Positions 17,105 through 26,889 of a DNA stretch of 58,580 nt are shown piece after piece (position 1 is the first letter of the stretch; every line of letters starts with the position of its first letter). The stretch is taken from NCBI GenBank assembly GCA_016932165.1, contig JAFGDK010000019.1, positions 1 to 58,580 on the forward strand. The letters run 5' to 3'. Both the position numbers and the translations under genes were made by a program. This DNA comes from Anaerolineales bacterium. GTDB lineage: Bacteria; Chloroflexota; Anaerolineae; Anaerolineales; UBA11579. The notes beneath the pieces are model-generated. The model did no database searches. It saw only the letters and a program-made list of their open reading frames with translations, and was not told where the DNA came from.

Positions 17105-18550
17105 ATGGTTGATACGCATGCAATGACCTTGATAAAATCAGGCCGTCTGGTAACGGCTGAACGTTCCTTTGAAGCGGATATCCTGATAGATGGGGAAACC
17201 ATCTGGGCGATCGGCGCGAATTTGGAAAAAGCCGGCGTGGAGATAGATGAGATCATCGATGCCACGGGTAAGCTGATCCTGCCAGGCGGGATCGACCCGC
17301 ACGTGCACCTGGACCTGCCCATGTTCGATACCGTCTCCTCTGATGACCATTACACCGGCCACAGAGCAGCTGCCTTTGGTGGTACCACAACGGTGATGGA
17401 TTTTGTCCCCCAGCCGGAGAACGGTTCATTAGCAGAAGGTGTGGCCGAATGGCACGCCAAAGCTGATCACAAAGCAGCTATCGATTTCAGCTTCCACATG
17501 AACATCACCCGCCTGGATGCGGCCATTGAAGCTGAGATCCCAAAATTGCTGGATCTTGGTATTCCTACCCTGAAAGTGTTCACCGCTTATAACGGCCGCC
17601 TGCGCTTGCAGGATGGTGAAATCTTCCGGGTAATGCAAATTGCCCGCCAGCATGGTATGTTGACGATGCTGCATGCTGAGAATGGGGATGTAATTGAATG
17701 CCTTGTTGCAGAGGCTGTGGCGGAGGGGCAGAAAGATCCAATCTGGCACGCTAAAACCCGCCCGGCCTGGGGAGCAGTGGAATCTGTGCTGCGTGCATGT
17801 GCCCTGGCTGCCCAGGCAGATGCGCCGCTTTATATTGTGCATCTGAATACAGCTGGCGGGGCGGAGATGCTGCGCTATGCCCGCGAGCGCGGCGCTCCTG
17901 TGATGGGGGAGACCTGTCCGCAGTACCTGTTCTTCAGCGATGAAGAGCTTGAGCGCGAGGATGGGGCCAAATGGATTTGCTCTCCGCCAATGCGCACCCG
18001 AACTGACCAGGAGGGGTTGTGGAATTCACTGGCCGCGGATCAGATCCAAGTGCTGGGAACAGACCACTGCCCATTCTTCTATGACGGCACCACGCCGATC
18101 GAGTATGAAGGACAGCTGGTTGCCATCCCCGGAAAGGAATTGGGCGCAGATGATTTCACCAAGATCCCTAATGGGCTGCCAGGCGTGGGAGACAGGCTGC
18201 CAATCCTGTGGAGTTATGGCGTGGGAAGCGGCAAGATCACCGAAAACCAGTTTGTTGCGCTAACCAGCACTAACCCGGCCAAAATCTTTGGTTTATACCC
18301 GCAAAAAGGGGCGCTGCGCCCGCGTGCAGATGCCGATCTCGTTATCTGGGACCCTGTGAAAAGGCTGAATTATGGGGTGCAATACAGCCGCCACCGCACC
18401 GATTACAATCTGTTTGAGGGCTGGCCGTTGACCGGTTACCCGGAAAAGGTTTTTCTGCGCGGTAAATTGATTGTGGATGGTGACCGCTGGCTGGGACAGG
18501 CGGGAGAGGGCAGGTTTTTGAAGCGGAAGGCCGGCGCGCCGCTGCTTTAG
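17105..18550 (+). CDS. hydA: Dihydropyrimidinase / D-hydantoinase
   Basis: A cyclic amidohydrolase of about 481 residues that opens hydantoin, dihydropyrimidine or similar rings to carbamoyl amino acids. Metal ligands appear in order: GGIDPHVHLDLP (about 61-72), the carbamylated lysine in TLKVFTAYNG (about 156), LHAENGD (about 189), IVHLNTAGG (about 245) and GTDHCPF (about 318). I start at ATG 17105, preceded by GGGAGGG; an upstream TTG lies within that site. Carbamoyl amino acids are what the YgeW-type and PyrB-like enzymes at 4-6 kb could split, so the genes probably share a pathway. The membrane module starts seven bases after its stop. Confidence 0.88.
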   Translation: MVDTHAMTLIKSGRLVTAERSFEADILIDGETIWAIGANLEKAGVEIDEIIDATGKLILPGGIDPHVHLDLPMFDTVSSDDHYTGHRAAAFGGTTTVMDFVPQPENGSLAEGVAEWHAKADHKAAIDFSFHMNITRLDAAIEAEIPKLLDLGIPTLKVFTAYNGRLRLQDGEIFRVMQIARQHGMLTMLHAENGDVIECLVAEAVAEGQKDPIWHAKTRPAWGAVESVLRACALAAQADAPLYIVHLNTAGGAEMLRYARERGAPVMGETCPQYLFFSDEELEREDGAKWICSPPMRTRTDQEGLWNSLAADQIQVLGTDHCPFFYDGTTPIEYEGQLVAIPGKELGADDFTKIPNGLPGVGDRLPILWSYGVGSGKITENQFVALTSTNPAKIFGLYPQKGALRPRADADLVIWDPVKRLNYGVQYSRHRTDYNLFEGWPLTGYPEKVFLRGKLIVDGDRWLGQAGEGRFLKRKAGAPLL

Positions 18551-18557
18551 AGGGATT

Positions 18558-20117
18558 GTGCTCTTACTAACACCTGTTTTGATCTTATTGGGGGCGGCTG
18601 CCCTGATTAGTTTGCTGGGTTTATTCCGCCCGCGCTTTACCTCTCATTGGCTGATTGCCATAACCAGCGCTCTGGCAGCCTGGGTGGTGGTGTGGCTGCT
18701 TGTTTTGAAGCTGCCGTTAGAATTTGGCCTACTCGAAGACATTTCCTATCGGCTGGCGCTGCCAGCCCTGTCCTTCAGGGGAGACGAGATCACCTGGCCT
18801 TTAGCGCTGGCGGTCAGCACTGTGTTGCTTTCGGTGTTGTTTACAGATGCGGCCAGAGCAGTGGAAGCCAGTTGGTTAATCTGGGCTGGTGATCTTGGTT
18901 TTGCGGCGATTGGTATCACAGCTGTACTGGCGCGCAACCCCGCTACCATGATGCTGGCATGGTTGCTGGTGGATCTGATCGAAATGTCAATTTTATTACG
19001 GCAGTTGGAGGAGGAACGGATTCGACGGCGTGCGGTGGTTTTCTTCGCCACCAATTTACTGGGAATCGTGGCTGTTTTCGGCGCTATGATTGCAGCAGGC
19101 GGCGCTGGGGTCGGGTTGAACCTTGATCAGATTCCCCAGCAGTCGGTGATCTACCTGATCCTGGCAGTGGGTTTGAGGATGGGGGTTTTTCCTTTGCAGG
19201 TCGCTTTTCTGCGGGATGTGCATCATCAGCGCAGTCAGGGCACTTTGCTTCGCCTGATTCCCCCGGCTGTGAGTTTATCTTTACTGGCGCACAGTGCGAC
19301 CACTCCTCTTGCTGATGGGTGGCGGCAGATGTTCATATTTTTTGCTGTGCTGGCTGCGGTTTATGGGGCAATTGCCTGGGCACGCGCTAAAAATGAACTG
19401 CGCGGCAGGTTGTTCTGGATCTTTGGATTGGCGGGGATGTCCTTTGCTGCTGCGGTTCAGGGGCAGCAGGGGGCAGTCTTGGCCTGGGGATTGGCGATTT
19501 TATATCCCGGGTCGCTGCTGTTCCTTGCCTCTGTCCGCACCCGGGGGATGCTCCCGTTGGGAATTCTGAGTCTATTTGCGCTATCGGCTGTCCCATTTTC
19601 TCCGACTTATGCCGGGCTGCGCCTTTATTATCCCTTCGATATGCTTTTGTTGTTGCTCCCACTGGCACATGTGCTGTTGCTGGGGGGATATGTCCGTTTC
19701 ATGCTGCGGCAGACTGAGCCGCTTTCAGGTGTGGAGCCCTGGGTGCGGGTTTCCTATGCCATCGGTTTGGGAATATTGCCGGTGACATTTATTGCCTCTA
19801 GCTTCCTCGGCCCAAAGGTGCCTGCTGCAGGGCCGATACCTATCTGGCCTTTGCTGCTAAGCTTTGTGGGGATTGCAACTGGTGTGGTAGGCTATTGGCG
19901 CAGATGGAAGATCCCTTCGAAAATCTTCGAGTACCTGGATAAAGTATTCTCTCTCAGGTGGATGCTGACCGGTCTCCGCTGGCTGGACGAATTCATGGGG
20001 CGATTCGCAGCACTGGTAACCCGATTATTGGAGGGAGACGGCGGTGTCTTGTGGACACTTGTGATCCTGGTGATATTCGCCTCGTTGCTGGGACAGCTTG
20101 TTTCTGCCGGAGGATGA
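18558..20117 (+). CDS. Antiporter-like membrane subunit (complex I / Mrp family), first of two
   Basis: 519 residues, a dozen or more hydrophobic helices. AWLLVDLIEMSILLRQLEEE (near 138) resembles the TM5 region with its conserved Glu. VGLRMGVFPLQVAFLRDVHHQ (near 206) resembles the TM7 motif of NuoN/NuoL, but the usual Lys position reads Arg. The C-terminal part holds an amphipathic region and a last helix. It begins with GTG at 18558 after AGGGA, seven bases after hydA. The 20120 and 20713 genes follow, and together they look like a small ion-translocating complex. No hydrophilic NADH or hydrogenase subunits are nearby. Confidence 0.6.
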   Translation: MLLLTPVLILLGAAALISLLGLFRPRFTSHWLIAITSALAAWVVVWLLVLKLPLEFGLLEDISYRLALPALSFRGDEITWPLALAVSTVLLSVLFTDAARAVEASWLIWAGDLGFAAIGITAVLARNPATMMLAWLLVDLIEMSILLRQLEEERIRRRAVVFFATNLLGIVAVFGAMIAAGGAGVGLNLDQIPQQSVIYLILAVGLRMGVFPLQVAFLRDVHHQRSQGTLLRLIPPAVSLSLLAHSATTPLADGWRQMFIFFAVLAAVYGAIAWARAKNELRGRLFWIFGLAGMSFAAAVQGQQGAVLAWGLAILYPGSLLFLASVRTRGMLPLGILSLFALSAVPFSPTYAGLRLYYPFDMLLLLLPLAHVLLLGGYVRFMLRQTEPLSGVEPWVRVSYAIGLGILPVTFIASSFLGPKVPAAGPIPIWPLLLSFVGIATGVVGYWRRWKIPSKIFEYLDKVFSLRWMLTGLRWLDEFMGRFAALVTRLLEGDGGVLWTLVILVIFASLLGQLVSAGG

Positions 20118-20119
20118 TT

Positions 20120-20716
20120 GTGAGCAATTTTTTTGATCAAAATGCGATTATTGCTGTGATCTTGTTGGGGATTGCCGGGGGATTAATGTTTCTGGTCAAC
20201 AGCTGGCGCTGGCGGGTAGCCGGGCTGGCATTGATGTATTTGGGTGTTTTCTGGCTGGTTGCGATTTCCTGGCCTCTGGGATTGGCAGCTATTAAGATGG
20301 TGGTTGGGTGGATGGCAGGGGCAATTCTAGGGGTTTCTGGGGTCAACTTGCTGCCCCCCACTCGCAGACGCTGGCCAACCGAATGGATTTTTCTTGCCCT
20401 GGCTTTTTTGCTGGTGATCGTGGCAGTCTCCAGGCTGGCACCGGTGATCACGGATTGGTTCCCCGGCTGCCATCCGGCACAGGCATGGGGCGGGTTGCTG
20501 CTGATCGGGACCGGGCTAATCCATCTTGGCGTAGCCTCGCGGGGTTTGCGCACGATCCTGAGCATTCTCACCATCCTGGCTGGCTTTGAGATTCTCTATG
20601 CGGTAGTAGAGACATCCACCCTGGTAGCTGGTCTGCTGGCGGTTGTGACCCTGGGGTTGGCATTGACCGGGGCATATCTGCTGGGCAATATATATGAGAC
20701 GGAGAATGCTGGATGA
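20120..20716 (+). CDS. Small polytopic membrane protein of the antiporter-like module
   Basis: About 198 residues and six hydrophobic segments, with short polar loops. GTG at 20120 has GGAGG six bases upstream, so I prefer it to the ATG at 20114 and to a much earlier start inside the preceding gene. Its end overlaps the start of the next gene (ATGA at 20713). The size and context suggest a NuoJ/NuoK- or MnhC-like small subunit, but the sequence does not show a clear family motif. Confidence 0.55.
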   Translation: MSNFFDQNAIIAVILLGIAGGLMFLVNSWRWRVAGLALMYLGVFWLVAISWPLGLAAIKMVVGWMAGAILGVSGVNLLPPTRRRWPTEWIFLALAFLLVIVAVSRLAPVITDWFPGCHPAQAWGGLLLIGTGLIHLGVASRGLRTILSILTILAGFEILYAVVETSTLVAGLLAVVTLGLALTGAYLLGNIYETENAG

Positions 20717-22125
20717 GCGCCCCACTGATCTGGATTGGTCTGCCGGCATTCATAGGCGGGATCTTATTCCTGACGCGCGGTTACCGCCTGACAACCGGCA
20801 TATTTGGAGGAATTTTGAGCGCGTTGCTGGCAGTTTCAGCCTGGCTTCTGCCCATCGACGAAGTGGTTCCTCTGGGAAGCCGGGCATTCGAGATCGGCGA
20901 CCGCTTTTCAATTCTTGGGCGGGATTTTTTACTACTGAATACTGATCGGGCCTGGCTGCTCCTGATCTACCTCTTCCTGACGATGTGGATCATTGGCTCT
21001 CTGTTTGCCCGCCCGCATAGCGGATTTGTTTCTTTTGGTTTTGTGTTCACTGCGCTCCTGGTGGCCGCCCTGGCAGTCGAGCCATTTTTATATGCCGCCC
21101 TGCTGATCGAGATTGCCGTGCTTCTGGCAGTGCCCTTCCTTTTACCACCGGGCTCCCAGCCGGGACGCGGTATTTACCGGTTTCTGGCTTTCCAGACCTT
21201 GGGTATGCCGTTTATTCTGCTGGCTGGGTGGTTCCTGGCAGGATTGGAGGCCAGTCCTGGTGATTCAGCGCTGGTTTTGCGCGCAGGTGGATTGATTGGC
21301 TTTGGCCTGGCTTTTTTACTTGCCGTGGTGCCTTTTCACAGCTGGATCCCCACCCTGATAGAGGAGTGCGAGCCGTATCTGGTCAGTTTTATTCTGTTTA
21401 TGCTGCCAGCTTTTGTGGCAGTGTTTGGGCTGGGCTTTCTGGACCGGTTCGTCTGGCTGCGGGAATCTGAAGGGGTGTATGCCGGCTTGCGGATTGTGGG
21501 TATGTTGATGATCCTGGTCGGAGGCGCATGGGTTGCTGTTGAAAGGCATCTGGGCCGCATGCTGGGATACGCGGCGATCATTGAGATTGGTGCTGGTCTG
21601 ATGGCCGTAGGAATCGGCAGTTCAGAGGGAGTGCTGCTTTTCTTCTGGATGCTGTTTGTGCGGATTTTTTCGGCTATGCCCTGGGCCGCCTCGGTTTCCT
21701 GGCTGCAAGAGGAAAGCGGTATCGGTTTGGAACTGCCAAATTTGGTGGGTTTTGGACACCGTTACCCTATCGCGGCGGGAATTCTGGTATCTGGAGGGTT
21801 TTCCCTCGCTGGGTTGCCTTTGTTAGCCGGGTTTGGGGCCAAGTTTGCTTTTTGGCAGGCGATCTCAAGCGATTCGCCAGTTTTATCACTGGCGGCATTG
21901 GCGGGCAATACGGGCTTGGTGATTGCTTCGCTGAGAGCGTTGAATACACTGTTCATCTCTTTCCCGGTGCAGCAAGGTGATGATCAGGGTGTACATAACG
22001 GCGCGTTCTACTGGCTTATGGTTGGGCTGTTTGGCTTTCTCTTGTTTGTGATCGGTTTGTTTCCCCAGGTTTATATCACATTCATTGAGAGATTATTGTT
22101 TGTTTTCGAACGTCTTGGGGCTTAG
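20713..22125 (+). CDS. Antiporter-like membrane subunit (NuoN/NuoM-like), second of two
   Basis: 470 residues with about 14 hydrophobic helices of the proton-antiporter (Proton_antipo_M) type. YAALLIEIAVLLAVPFLL keeps a TM5-like Glu. GLAFLLAVVPFHSWIPTLIEE (near 197) is the TM7/VPFHxW motif, where the usual Lys is Leu. GRMLGYAAIIEIGAGLMAV (near 280) matches the KRLLAYSSI-type segment, and FSLAGLPLLAGFGAKFAFW (near 363) keeps the TM12 Lys. So the fold is clear while part of the proton relay appears changed. Its ATG overlaps the previous stop, which shows tight coupling. Confidence 0.7.
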   Translation: MSAPLIWIGLPAFIGGILFLTRGYRLTTGIFGGILSALLAVSAWLLPIDEVVPLGSRAFEIGDRFSILGRDFLLLNTDRAWLLLIYLFLTMWIIGSLFARPHSGFVSFGFVFTALLVAALAVEPFLYAALLIEIAVLLAVPFLLPPGSQPGRGIYRFLAFQTLGMPFILLAGWFLAGLEASPGDSALVLRAGGLIGFGLAFLLAVVPFHSWIPTLIEECEPYLVSFILFMLPAFVAVFGLGFLDRFVWLRESEGVYAGLRIVGMLMILVGGAWVAVERHLGRMLGYAAIIEIGAGLMAVGIGSSEGVLLFFWMLFVRIFSAMPWAASVSWLQEESGIGLELPNLVGFGHRYPIAAGILVSGGFSLAGLPLLAGFGAKFAFWQAISSDSPVLSLAALAGNTGLVIASLRALNTLFISFPVQQGDDQGVHNGAFYWLMVGLFGFLLFVIGLFPQVYITFIERLLFVFERLGA

Positions 22126-22206
22126 TGCGAGAAGTTCCGGGAATAGGGGTTCATGCTATAATCAAGCACATTTTGGCCTCAGATGGCTGTGCGTGGAGAC
22201 TGTTTT

Positions 22207-23382
22207 ATGAACCAAGAACAAATTGAAAAACAAGTGGAATGGCTTGAAAAACAGCGGCGGGAAGATAAACAAACGATTGCGTCTCTGAAGATGAAAATTG
22301 ATCACCTTGAGGGGGTTTTGGAGAAATCCAGCCAGGCCATTCAGGCGCTTGAATCTGGGCAGGCAAAATTGGGGGTTCGCATCACGAAGATGGATAGTTT
22401 TGACGAAGCGCTCTCGGTGCACCGCAAGGAAGTGAAGAAAGAACTCAGCGAACAGGAAAACCGCGCCAAAAAACGGGAGAGTTACACCAAACAGAAATTT
22501 GAGGACCAGGTGGAAAACCTGGGCAAAGAAATTTCCGAGGTCTATAAAGGTCTGACCCCAATCTCTGCGCTGAGGGATTCAATTGAGATTCTCAAGCGCG
22601 ATGCGGTCAGCCGCGACCGATCTATCGCCGAATTGGAAGTCAGCCTTAAGGAGTTTCCCGAGAAGGATCTTGACCTGGAACAGTCTATCCAACTACTTGA
22701 AGAAGACCTAAGAGCGGATAAAAAACGGGTCACTGATCTTCAGGGTGAGATGACCGCCCTGCGCAAACGGCTTGAGGAATACCGGGCGCAATACGATCTG
22801 GCCAATGAAGCCCAGAAGAAGATGGATACTCGATTGAATGAGCTGATTGTTTCTGAAGAAGAGCGCCGAGAACAACAGCGCGATTTCTTGGAAGATGTAT
22901 CCCGTAACAAGCTGGATGTTGAAAAATCTTTTGCTGAATGGAACAGGCATTTTGAAGCCATTGAAGCCCGGGCGGAGAAATTAACCACGGCTTTACAAAC
23001 TTATTCAGAGATTGAAGTCTCTCTCAGGCGGGCGCAGAATGAATTTGATAATATCATCGGGCAGATTTCACGCCGGATTCATGAGATTACCGAAATGCAG
23101 CGTTTGGGGGAGGATCGTTTTCGCCAGGAGTGGACCACCTTTAAATCTGATGATCAGAAGCGCTGGGTGAACTACACTCTCACCCAGGAAGAGCAAACCA
23201 AAGAGGGATTACGCCGTTTTGACCGGTTGAATGAGCGGTTGACCACGATGGAAGAATTGATCCAGGATATGCAGGACTCGGTGGAGCAAAACACCGAGCA
23301 GATGGGCAGCCTGATGCATGGGTTCTCGAATGTGCTTGGTAAATGGCTGTCTGAAAATGATCGTTCTTCGGACAGCCGATAG
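22207..23382 (+). CDS. Long coiled-coil protein of unknown function
   Basis: About 391 residues, nearly all charged heptad-like sequence from end to end (EQIEKQVEWLEKQRREDKQ at the start, QTKEGLRRFDRLNERLTTM near the end), with no membrane segment or globular domain. ATG 22207 has GGAG eight bases upstream; TATAAT at 22156-22161 is a candidate -10 box. Such proteins can be structural, SMC-like scaffolds or partners of the division machinery. It stands 23 bases before selB but shows no link to it. Confidence 0.65.
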   Translation: MNQEQIEKQVEWLEKQRREDKQTIASLKMKIDHLEGVLEKSSQAIQALESGQAKLGVRITKMDSFDEALSVHRKEVKKELSEQENRAKKRESYTKQKFEDQVENLGKEISEVYKGLTPISALRDSIEILKRDAVSRDRSIAELEVSLKEFPEKDLDLEQSIQLLEEDLRADKKRVTDLQGEMTALRKRLEEYRAQYDLANEAQKKMDTRLNELIVSEEERREQQRDFLEDVSRNKLDVEKSFAEWNRHFEAIEARAEKLTTALQTYSEIEVSLRRAQNEFDNIIGQISRRIHEITEMQRLGEDRFRQEWTTFKSDDQKRWVNYTLTQEEQTKEGLRRFDRLNERLTTMEELIQDMQDSVEQNTEQMGSLMHGFSNVLGKWLSENDRSSDSR

Positions 23383-23405
23383 TTCAATATAAGAGGATTT
23401 TTGGA

Positions 23406-25304
23406 ATGCGAGTGATTGGGACTGCAGGGCATGTAGATCACGGAAAATCCACTTTGATCCAGGCCTTGACCGGTATTCACCCCGACCGTCTGAAGGAAGA
23501 GCAGGAACGGGAAATGACCATCGATCTGGGGTTTGCCTGGTGGCATCTCCCAGATGGGGAAGAGGTAGGGGTAGTAGATGTTCCCGGGCATCGAGATTTT
23601 ATTGAAAATATGCTCGCCGGTGTGGGGGGGATTGATGCGGCCCTGTTTGTCGTTGCCGCAGATGAAGGTGTCATGCCCCAGACGCGCGAACACCTGGCGA
23701 TCCTGAATATTCTAAAGATTAACAGCGGGGTGGTTGCTCTGACAAAGATCGACATGGTTGACGACCCTGAATGGCTGGATCTGGTGGAAGAAGAATTGCG
23801 CCAGGAGTTTACCGGCACTGTTCTGGAAGGCGCGCCAATCGTGCGCGTATCGGCCAGAACTGGCGAGAATCTCGACCAGCTCCACCTGAAATTGCAGGAA
23901 GTACTGGCAGACAGCCCTCACCGCCCAGACCTGGGCCGCCCGCGTCTTCCCATCGACCGGGTGTTCACAATTGCCGGATTCGGTACCGTGGTCACCGGTA
24001 CGCTGGTGGATGGGCACTTCACGGTGGGGGATGAGGTTGTTATCCTGCCTGGCAGGATGCGCGGCCGCATCCGTGGATTACAGACCCACCAGCGAGTTGA
24101 AGACCGGGCAGTGCCAGGCTCTCGCACTGCGATCAATATCACTGGGGTGGACCTGGATGATGTCCAGCGCGGCCAGGTGGTTGCATTCCCTAATACGTTT
24201 ACCGCAACCCGCCGCATGGATGTGGCTTTTGATTTGCTTCCTGACAGCAGCTTCCCGCTGGAACATAATACCGAGGTGAAACTCTTTATCGGCGCGGCAG
24301 AGGTGATCGCCCGGGTGCGCTTGATTGGTGCGGAGATGCTGTCTCCTGGTGAATCGGGCTGGCTGCAGTTGGAGATGCCTGAACCGGTGGTCGCGGCGCG
24401 AGGTGACCGTTATATCTTGCGGCGTCCATCGCCGGGGGAGACGATTGGCGGCGGCGTGGTGCTCGATCCCAACCCCAGGTGGCGGCATAAGCGCTTCTCA
24501 GAGGCGGTGTTGGCCCGTCTGGAAGCGCTTTCCAAGGGCAGCCCGGAAGAGGTGCTGCTTCAAGCTCTGATGACAATGGGAACAGCGACCTTTGGTGAGG
24601 TACAGAAAGCTGCCAATATGGAGGACGCAGCTGCCCGGGAGGTGTTAGAGATCCTACTTGAAAACAGACAGGTGATTGCATTGGACGGTGATGCGGGGCT
24701 GATAAAATCTAACAGCCAACTGGCGGCCCGCCCTTACTGGGAGCAGACGGTTACCAAGCTGCTTGCCATCCTGGCTGAATATCACCAGAAATACCCCTTA
24801 CGGCTGGGTGTGCCAACCGAAGAAGTCCGCAGCCGGATGAAGGTGGAACCGAAGCTGTTTGCTGCCCTTTTACGGCAGCTGGTTGCTGACCAGCGGGTAC
24901 TTGTTAAGGGATCAATGGCCTGGCTGCCAGACCATGAGGTAGTCTTCAATCTAGAACAGCAGCGCAAAGTGGATGACCTGCTGGCCAGTTTTGCCAGCCA
25001 ACCCTTCTCCCCGCCGACGATCAAAGACAGCATTGCCGAGATTGGCGAAGACCTTTACCAGACATTGGTGGCGATGGGGATCTTGTTGCCAGTTTCGCAT
25101 GAGGTTGTCTTCCGTACGGAGGATTACCAGCAGGCGGTCAAAGATGTGGCTGCTCTGGCTGAAAAGCACGGCGCATTCACCCTGGCGCAGGCCCGGGACC
25201 ATTGGGAGACGACCCGCCGATACGTACAGGATCTTCTGGAGTATATGGATCGGGAGGGGATCACCCTGCGGGTTGGGGATGGGCGCAAGCTGCGATCTAG
25301 ATAA
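23406..25304 (+). CDS. selB: Selenocysteine-specific elongation factor
   Basis: Brings selenocysteyl-tRNA to UGA codons marked by a SECIS hairpin. 632 residues against about 614 in E. coli. GTPase motifs: GHVDHGKST (8-16), DVPGHRDF (about 58-65), ALTKIDMV (about 110) and VRVSARTGENL (about 147). Then come the translation-factor beta barrels and a C-terminal half built of winged helices that recognise the SECIS RNA. The REMTIDLGF stretch distinguishes it from EF-Tu. No selA, selD or tRNA-Sec is visible in the window and I found no gene interrupted by an in-frame TGA. Its end overlaps the convergent transporter gene by eight bases. Confidence 0.93.
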   Translation: MRVIGTAGHVDHGKSTLIQALTGIHPDRLKEEQEREMTIDLGFAWWHLPDGEEVGVVDVPGHRDFIENMLAGVGGIDAALFVVAADEGVMPQTREHLAILNILKINSGVVALTKIDMVDDPEWLDLVEEELRQEFTGTVLEGAPIVRVSARTGENLDQLHLKLQEVLADSPHRPDLGRPRLPIDRVFTIAGFGTVVTGTLVDGHFTVGDEVVILPGRMRGRIRGLQTHQRVEDRAVPGSRTAINITGVDLDDVQRGQVVAFPNTFTATRRMDVAFDLLPDSSFPLEHNTEVKLFIGAAEVIARVRLIGAEMLSPGESGWLQLEMPEPVVAARGDRYILRRPSPGETIGGGVVLDPNPRWRHKRFSEAVLARLEALSKGSPEEVLLQALMTMGTATFGEVQKAANMEDAAAREVLEILLENRQVIALDGDAGLIKSNSQLAARPYWEQTVTKLLAILAEYHQKYPLRLGVPTEEVRSRMKVEPKLFAALLRQLVADQRVLVKGSMAWLPDHEVVFNLEQQRKVDDLLASFASQPFSPPTIKDSIAEIGEDLYQTLVAMGILLPVSHEVVFRTEDYQQAVKDVAALAEKHGAFTLAQARDHWETTRRYVQDLLEYMDREGITLRVGDGRKLRSR

Positions 25305-26559
25305 CTGCAGCCTTTCGAGGTTCCTTCACCATTACGATCAGATAGATAATTGAAGCCAGACTGAAAGCGATCGATACCCAGAACAGCACCTGGAAGTTGA
25401 GCTGCTCGATCAGCAGGCTGGCGAAAAGTGGGGCGATCGCCCCAACGATGCCCATGACCGTATTGTTGATGCCGATATAGGTAGGGCGCACATCCTCCTC
25501 ACTAAACTCGAATACGATCGTGATCCCTGAGACCAGGAACCCAGCCTGGTTAGCACCCAGCAGGGCAAAGACCAGATAGAACCACTCTGGGGAGGAGGCG
25601 AAGAGGGCTAATGCAATGGCGGCCACAGCCAAGGAGCCGTTGATCACGATCACTTTTTTGTGGCCGAACTTGTCTCCCAGCCAGCCGAGCAGCGGGTTGG
25701 CGAGGGTGTTGCCCGCCAGCATGCTGGTGGTGTACAGGCTGACGATTGCGCCGCTCACATTCCAAGTGCGGATGGCGTAGACAGTCAGGAAGCCAACGGC
25801 CATAAATCCGGTCGCGCCCAGGATCCCACTGATGAGAAAGTGGCGAAAGTTTTGGTCGGCGCGGATGATCACGGGGATGCTGCGCCAGTAAGTTTTGTAA
25901 TCTTGCGGCTCGCCATTGGGTTCTCTGGCGGGTTCGCGGGTCATGCGCAGGAATACCCAGGAAATGAAGATAAAAATTCCAGCAATCCCAAAGACGAGCA
26001 TGAAGCTGTACGGGAATTCCATCGTGCCCAGTATCCAGGCGGCAGCAGATGCTCCCAGGATGCCGGTGCCGTTGCCAAGGAAGTTGGCAACCCCAAAGTA
26101 GCGCCCGCGCCAAGCAACGGGGAAAATCTTGGCGATCATGTCCTGCCAGCCGACAGCCACGATCCCGGCGCCAAAGACATGCCAGGCGATGAGGAAAAGG
26201 AACAGGATGATGGCTAAACTGCTGGATTTTAATGCGGCCCATGCCGCCAGCGGCAGCAGCAGGACCGGCAGCCGCTCCCACCAGAAACCGTAGACAACCG
26301 GCACAACTTTTTTGATTGGCAACCGCTGCACCCAGTTGGCGGTGAATAACTGCGGCAGACTCCAGCCGGTGGAGGCGATCATGGCGAGCAGGCCAAAAGC
26401 GAAGGTATTATCCGTCAGGTAACTGAGGAACAGCGGGGCGATTGTCCGGGTGGCGAAGAAACTCGCTCCGAACCAGAAGGCGGCCCCATCGAGGACGTTG
26501 ACGCGGAAATTGTGCTTGAAATGTTTTTCCAGTTCTGCCTGGATGTTTCCCTGTGCCAT
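25297..26559 (-). CDS. Major facilitator superfamily transporter
   Basis: About 420 residues with 12 hydrophobic segments, the usual MFS size. The conserved loop-2/3 type sequence appears as GWLGDKFGHKKVIVI near the middle of the second half. I start at ATG 26559 (MAQGNIQAELEKHF), since the upstream in-frame extension is not protein-like. A TATAAT on the minus strand (26599-26604) could serve as its -10 box. The substrate cannot be read from sequence. Confidence 0.8.
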   Translation of the reverse strand: MAQGNIQAELEKHFKHNFRVNVLDGAAFWFGASFFATRTIAPLFLSYLTDNTFAFGLLAMIASTGWSLPQLFTANWVQRLPIKKVVPVVYGFWWERLPVLLLPLAAWAALKSSSLAIILFLFLIAWHVFGAGIVAVGWQDMIAKIFPVAWRGRYFGVANFLGNGTGILGASAAAWILGTMEFPYSFMLVFGIAGIFIFISWVFLRMTREPAREPNGEPQDYKTYWRSIPVIIRADQNFRHFLISGILGATGFMAVGFLTVYAIRTWNVSGAIVSLYTTSMLAGNTLANPLLGWLGDKFGHKKVIVINGSLAVAAIALALFASSPEWFYLVFALLGANQAGFLVSGITIVFEFSEEDVRPTYIGINNTVMGIVGAIAPLFASLLIEQLNFQVLFWVSIAFSLASIIYLIVMVKEPRKAAVI

Positions 26560-26889
26560 GAAAGATACCCTTGATGCAAGAATTAATACCAAAGGACGAT
26601 TATAACCGAAATAGTTTACGGTAGGCAGTTGGAAGATTGAATGGGTATGATCAAATATTGAAAAAATGGACTTATGGCAAAGAAGTTTTAGCCCGCTGAC
26701 ACGATACGGCCACCCTGTAGAGGCTGGTTTAGATTTGAGGATAACAAGGGTGGAATTTCTGTGGAAAAAATCCAATCGATCCTCGATTGTGACTGGATTG
26801 TTCAGAATTTAATCGTACCCAATTGAGTGCTTGAAAATTAGAGTTTTAGAAAGAAGGGAGTAGTGGACTTCTTGGGATTTAATGACCAA
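26560..26889. other. Intergenic stretch without a recognised gene
   Basis: 330 bases between two minus-strand genes. Apart from the transporter's candidate -10 box at 26599-26604 I see no open frame, hairpin or RNA gene here. Confidence 0.5.
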
